Below, one piece after another: positions 62,084 to 64,000 of a stretch of 64,000 nt of DNA (its first letter is position 1; each line of letters starts with the position of its first letter). A program made the position numbers and the translations under genes. The notes beneath the pieces are model-generated. The model saw only the letters and a program-made list of their open reading frames with translations, ran no database searches and had not been told where the DNA came from. This DNA comes from Paenibacillus silviterrae. Lineage in GTDB: Bacteria; Bacillota; Bacilli; Paenibacillales; NBRC-103111. The stretch spans positions 2,666,001-2,730,000 of the forward strand of contig NZ_JASKUT010000001.1 in NCBI RefSeq assembly GCF_030167925.1, given 5' to 3'.

Positions 62084-63211
62084 TCAGGATGAGGCCGGCG
62101 GGTAGCAGAGAACGATGTCCAATCGGCCCTCTGCTTCACAAGACCAATGAAGGCCCAGTACATCTGCCGGTACAAACAAGCGATCGCCCTGCCGCACCTC
62201 CATATTCCCTTGTTCCCAGTGGACGTTTCCCATACCTGAGGTCACGATAGCTACAGCGAACGTACCGGAAGGCTTCAAGGCATAACTTCCTGTAACCGTA
62301 ACCCGGTTCATCCGAAAGCGGTCGGTATCCTTGGCCCCGATCAGCTCCCACTCGGTTCCGCCTTCCGTTTCCGATATGGCAACCGGTGTTTTGCGATAAC
62401 GGGCCAGCGCCTCCTCGTAGCTATAGGTGTCATAGTGGAAGCAATCCAGCATCCGCTCGAAGCCCAGCCCCTGATGGCAGGCCTGATCGGGGACTACGTG
62501 CCCCCTCGGCGTCGTTCGCTCGGTTCGCAGCGTAAGATCCGTCGGCTCCTGAATCTCGATCAGGAAGCAGCCGCTGCCGATGGCGTGCGGCACGCCTCCC
62601 TCGACGAGGAACACATCACCCTCCTGTACGGGAATGCGGTGCAGCGCGTCGATCATCCCGGGAATGTCCTGCTTATCGAACAGCTCCTTCCACCGCTCGC
62701 GCGTCACGCCCGGCTTGAACCCGAACAACACGTAAGGCTCCTCGCCGTCGATCGGTCTGCCGCCTAGAACATACCACGCCTCCGTTTTTCCGAACGCGGA
62801 GTCGAATGCCTCCCTGGCGAAGGCGCGGTCCGGATGCACCTGGATCGTCAACCGCTCCGCCGCGTCCAGTACCTTCACGAGCACAGCCGTTTGATGCCCG
62901 AAGGCGGCAGCATGACGGATCCCCAGCATCGCCTCCGGGTAAGCTTCGATCAGATCCTTCAGCAGCGGCCCCGTTTGGCTGCCGGGAAGCGCCACTCGGC
63001 TATACCCCTCAACAATGTGCTCTCGCCCCACGTTCTTTGCCTTGACCACAGAGGCCACCCATTCTTCCGGGAAATCGTCATCCGCAGCTTCACTTTGCCC
63101 GAGCCAAGCCTCCAATGCTTTCCCGCCCGAATAAGTGCGCCAAACCCGATTGAATTGCAGCTTTAACGGCTGTACGGTTAGTGAAGCGGATATGCGTTCG
63201 CTGTTTGTCAT
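62084..63211 (-). CDS. manA: Mannose-6-phosphate isomerase, class I
   Basis: 375 residues. Interconverts mannose-6-phosphate and fructose-6-phosphate. Class I zinc cupin: Q/H pair in RLTIQVHPDRAFAREAF, Glu in FGKTEAWYVLGG, His in VEGGVPHAIGSGCFLIEIQEPTDLTLR. The N-terminal FNRVWRTYSGGKALEAWLG region is somewhat unusual but the family is clear. First of two genes (manA - APH kinase). Confidence 0.9.
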   Translation of the reverse strand: MTNSERISASLTVQPLKLQFNRVWRTYSGGKALEAWLGQSEAADDDFPEEWVASVVKAKNVGREHIVEGYSRVALPGSQTGPLLKDLIEAYPEAMLGIRHAAAFGHQTAVLVKVLDAAERLTIQVHPDRAFAREAFDSAFGKTEAWYVLGGRPIDGEEPYVLFGFKPGVTRERWKELFDKQDIPGMIDALHRIPVQEGDVFLVEGGVPHAIGSGCFLIEIQEPTDLTLRTERTTPRGHVVPDQACHQGLGFERMLDCFHYDTYSYEEALARYRKTPVAISETEGGTEWELIGAKDTDRFRMNRVTVTGSYALKPSGTFAVAIVTSGMGNVHWEQGNMEVRQGDRLFVPADVLGLHWSCEAEGRLDIVLCYPPASS

Positions 63212-63233
63212 CCTCGTGTTCCTTCCTGGACGT

Positions 63234-63274
63234 AAAGGACCTGGAACACAAGATTGCTTGCGCTTAGGTCCTTT
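63234..63274. terminator. Hairpin between the response regulator and manA
   Basis: AAAGGACCT (63234-63242) pairs perfectly with AGGTCCTTT (63266-63274). The T-run on the minus strand is only three bases, so termination may be partial. Confidence 0.4.
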
Positions 63275-63278
63275 CCTT

Positions 63279-63995
63279 TTATAATGAGCTTATAAATTTA
63301 TACCCGACGCCATGCACATTAATGATGTACTGCGGATTGGAAGGATCCGGCTCGATCTTCTTGCGAAGATTGCTTACATGAACAATGATCGTTCTTGTAT
63401 CATTGAAGCTCTCTTGGCCCCATATCTCCCGAAACAGCTGCTCATGCGAGAAGGTTTGCTCCGGACGGGAGGCAAGGAAGCTGAGCAGGTCGAACTCCTT
63501 CCGGGACAGCGTGACTTCCCCGCCGTTGACTCGCACGACGCGGCTCAAGCGGTCGATCTGGATGGAGCCTATCGTCTGCTTGGCGCCGCCGGCTTCCTTC
63601 TCGCCGCCGGACAGATGAGGTCTGCGCAAATGCGCCTTCACCCGGGCGATCAGCTCATTCGGGCTGAAGGGCTTGGTCATATAATCGTCGCCCCCGAGGC
63701 CGAGTCCCATAATTTTGTCCGTCTCATCCTTCTTGCAGCTTAAGAACAAAATAGGGGCTTGGGTTCGCTCCCGTATCTCCTGACACACCTCAAACCCGTT
63801 TTTACCAGGAAGCAGTACATCCAGAATGATCAGCTCGGGCTGCTCCTCCATCACAATGCGGGCCGCGTTCTGGCCGTCCTCAGCCTGGACGACGCGAAAC
63901 CCGTTTTTTTCCAAATATAAACGAATGACCTCCTTTATCTCCGGGTCGTCTTCGATTACCAGTATTTTTGCACCGATCAAGGTTCTCACCACCAT
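63279..63995 (-). CDS. OmpR/PhoB-family response regulator
   Basis: 238 residues. Receiver domain with the acidic pocket ILVIEDD, phosphorylated Asp in ELIILDVLLPGKNG, Thr/Ser and Lys in LFLSCKKDE...DDYMTKPFSPNEL; C-terminal winged helix (VTLSRKEFDLLSFLASRPEQTFSHEQLFREIWG...TIIVHVSNLRKKIE). The start is uncertain: ATG at 63995 or a TTG six codons in. The cognate kinase is not visible; upstream sequence is beyond the window. Confidence 0.92.
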   Translation of the reverse strand: MVVRTLIGAKILVIEDDPEIKEVIRLYLEKNGFRVVQAEDGQNAARIVMEEQPELIILDVLLPGKNGFEVCQEIRERTQAPILFLSCKKDETDKIMGLGLGGDDYMTKPFSPNELIARVKAHLRRPHLSGGEKEAGGAKQTIGSIQIDRLSRVVRVNGGEVTLSRKEFDLLSFLASRPEQTFSHEQLFREIWGQESFNDTRTIIVHVSNLRKKIEPDPSNPQYIINVHGVGYKFISSL

Positions 63996-64000
63996 TCAGT

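Overview
The window looks like chromosome of a spore-forming, moderately GC-rich Firmicute of the Paenibacillus type. Reasons: the suf operon is in Bacillus order (sufCDSUB); there is a SigA-type RpoD, SpoVR, YhbH and a coat-F protein; most genes carry strong GGAGG ribosome binding sites, often with GTG or TTG starts; and several carbohydrate enzymes (GH44, GH151-like) are typical of paenibacilli. No rRNA, tRNA, CRISPR array or prophage was seen.

Layout. 1-12.5 kb: a ThiF/MoeB-type E1 enzyme cut by the window edge, an HD-GYP protein, an NlpC/P60 lipoprotein, the sufCDSUB Fe-S assembly operon and mtnKA (methionine salvage). 12.5-15.5 kb: a PilZ-type protein, then a variable patch where a 1,305-bp IS3-family element sits exactly at the junction of two copies of a 113-bp tandem repeat, followed by decayed sequence. 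15.5-21.2 kb: a minus-strand operon iclR - SDR - FAH hydrolase - UxaA small - UxaA large - SDR - cyclase. 21.4-32.3 kb: an ABC exporter, the lutABC lactate-oxidation operon, a GntR/FCD regulator, an AraC regulator and a divergent GH151-type alpha-L-fucosidase candidate. 32-45 kb: YunC, a PAS-GGDEF-EAL protein, a UbiB-type kinase, the adaptive-response operon adaA-ogt-alkA, a coat-F protein, and an RsbQ hydrolase next to a PAS/coiled-coil protein without phosphatase domain. 44-50.4 kb: a GH44 enzyme cotranscribed with an SLH-domain protein, a DUF2383 protein and a ZIP transporter. 50.5-51.9 kb: a 112-bp tandem repeat array followed by a leader with terminator and a PD-(D/E)XK-wHTH protein. 52-64 kb: an ABC-2 exporter with MarR, an amidase, rpoD standing alone, a candidate small RNA, YhbH and SpoVR, ManA, a phosphotransferase and an OmpR-type response regulator.

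Main idea. The iclR-SDR-FAH-UxaA-SDR-cyclase operon, the GH151-type fucosidase with its AraC regulator and lutABC with a GntR regulator can be read together as a non-phosphorylating (diketo-hydrolase) route. It would free L-fucose or a related 6-deoxy sugar, oxidise and dehydrate it, cleave it to pyruvate plus L-lactate, and burn the lactate through LutABC. This is inference from family assignments and gene order; no sugar importer or mutarotase lies in the window. Second-tier items are the two unrelated tandem arrays of 112-113 bp, the attenuator-like leader of the array-linked nuclease, the candidate sRNA between rpoD and yhbH, and the RsbQ-PAS pair.
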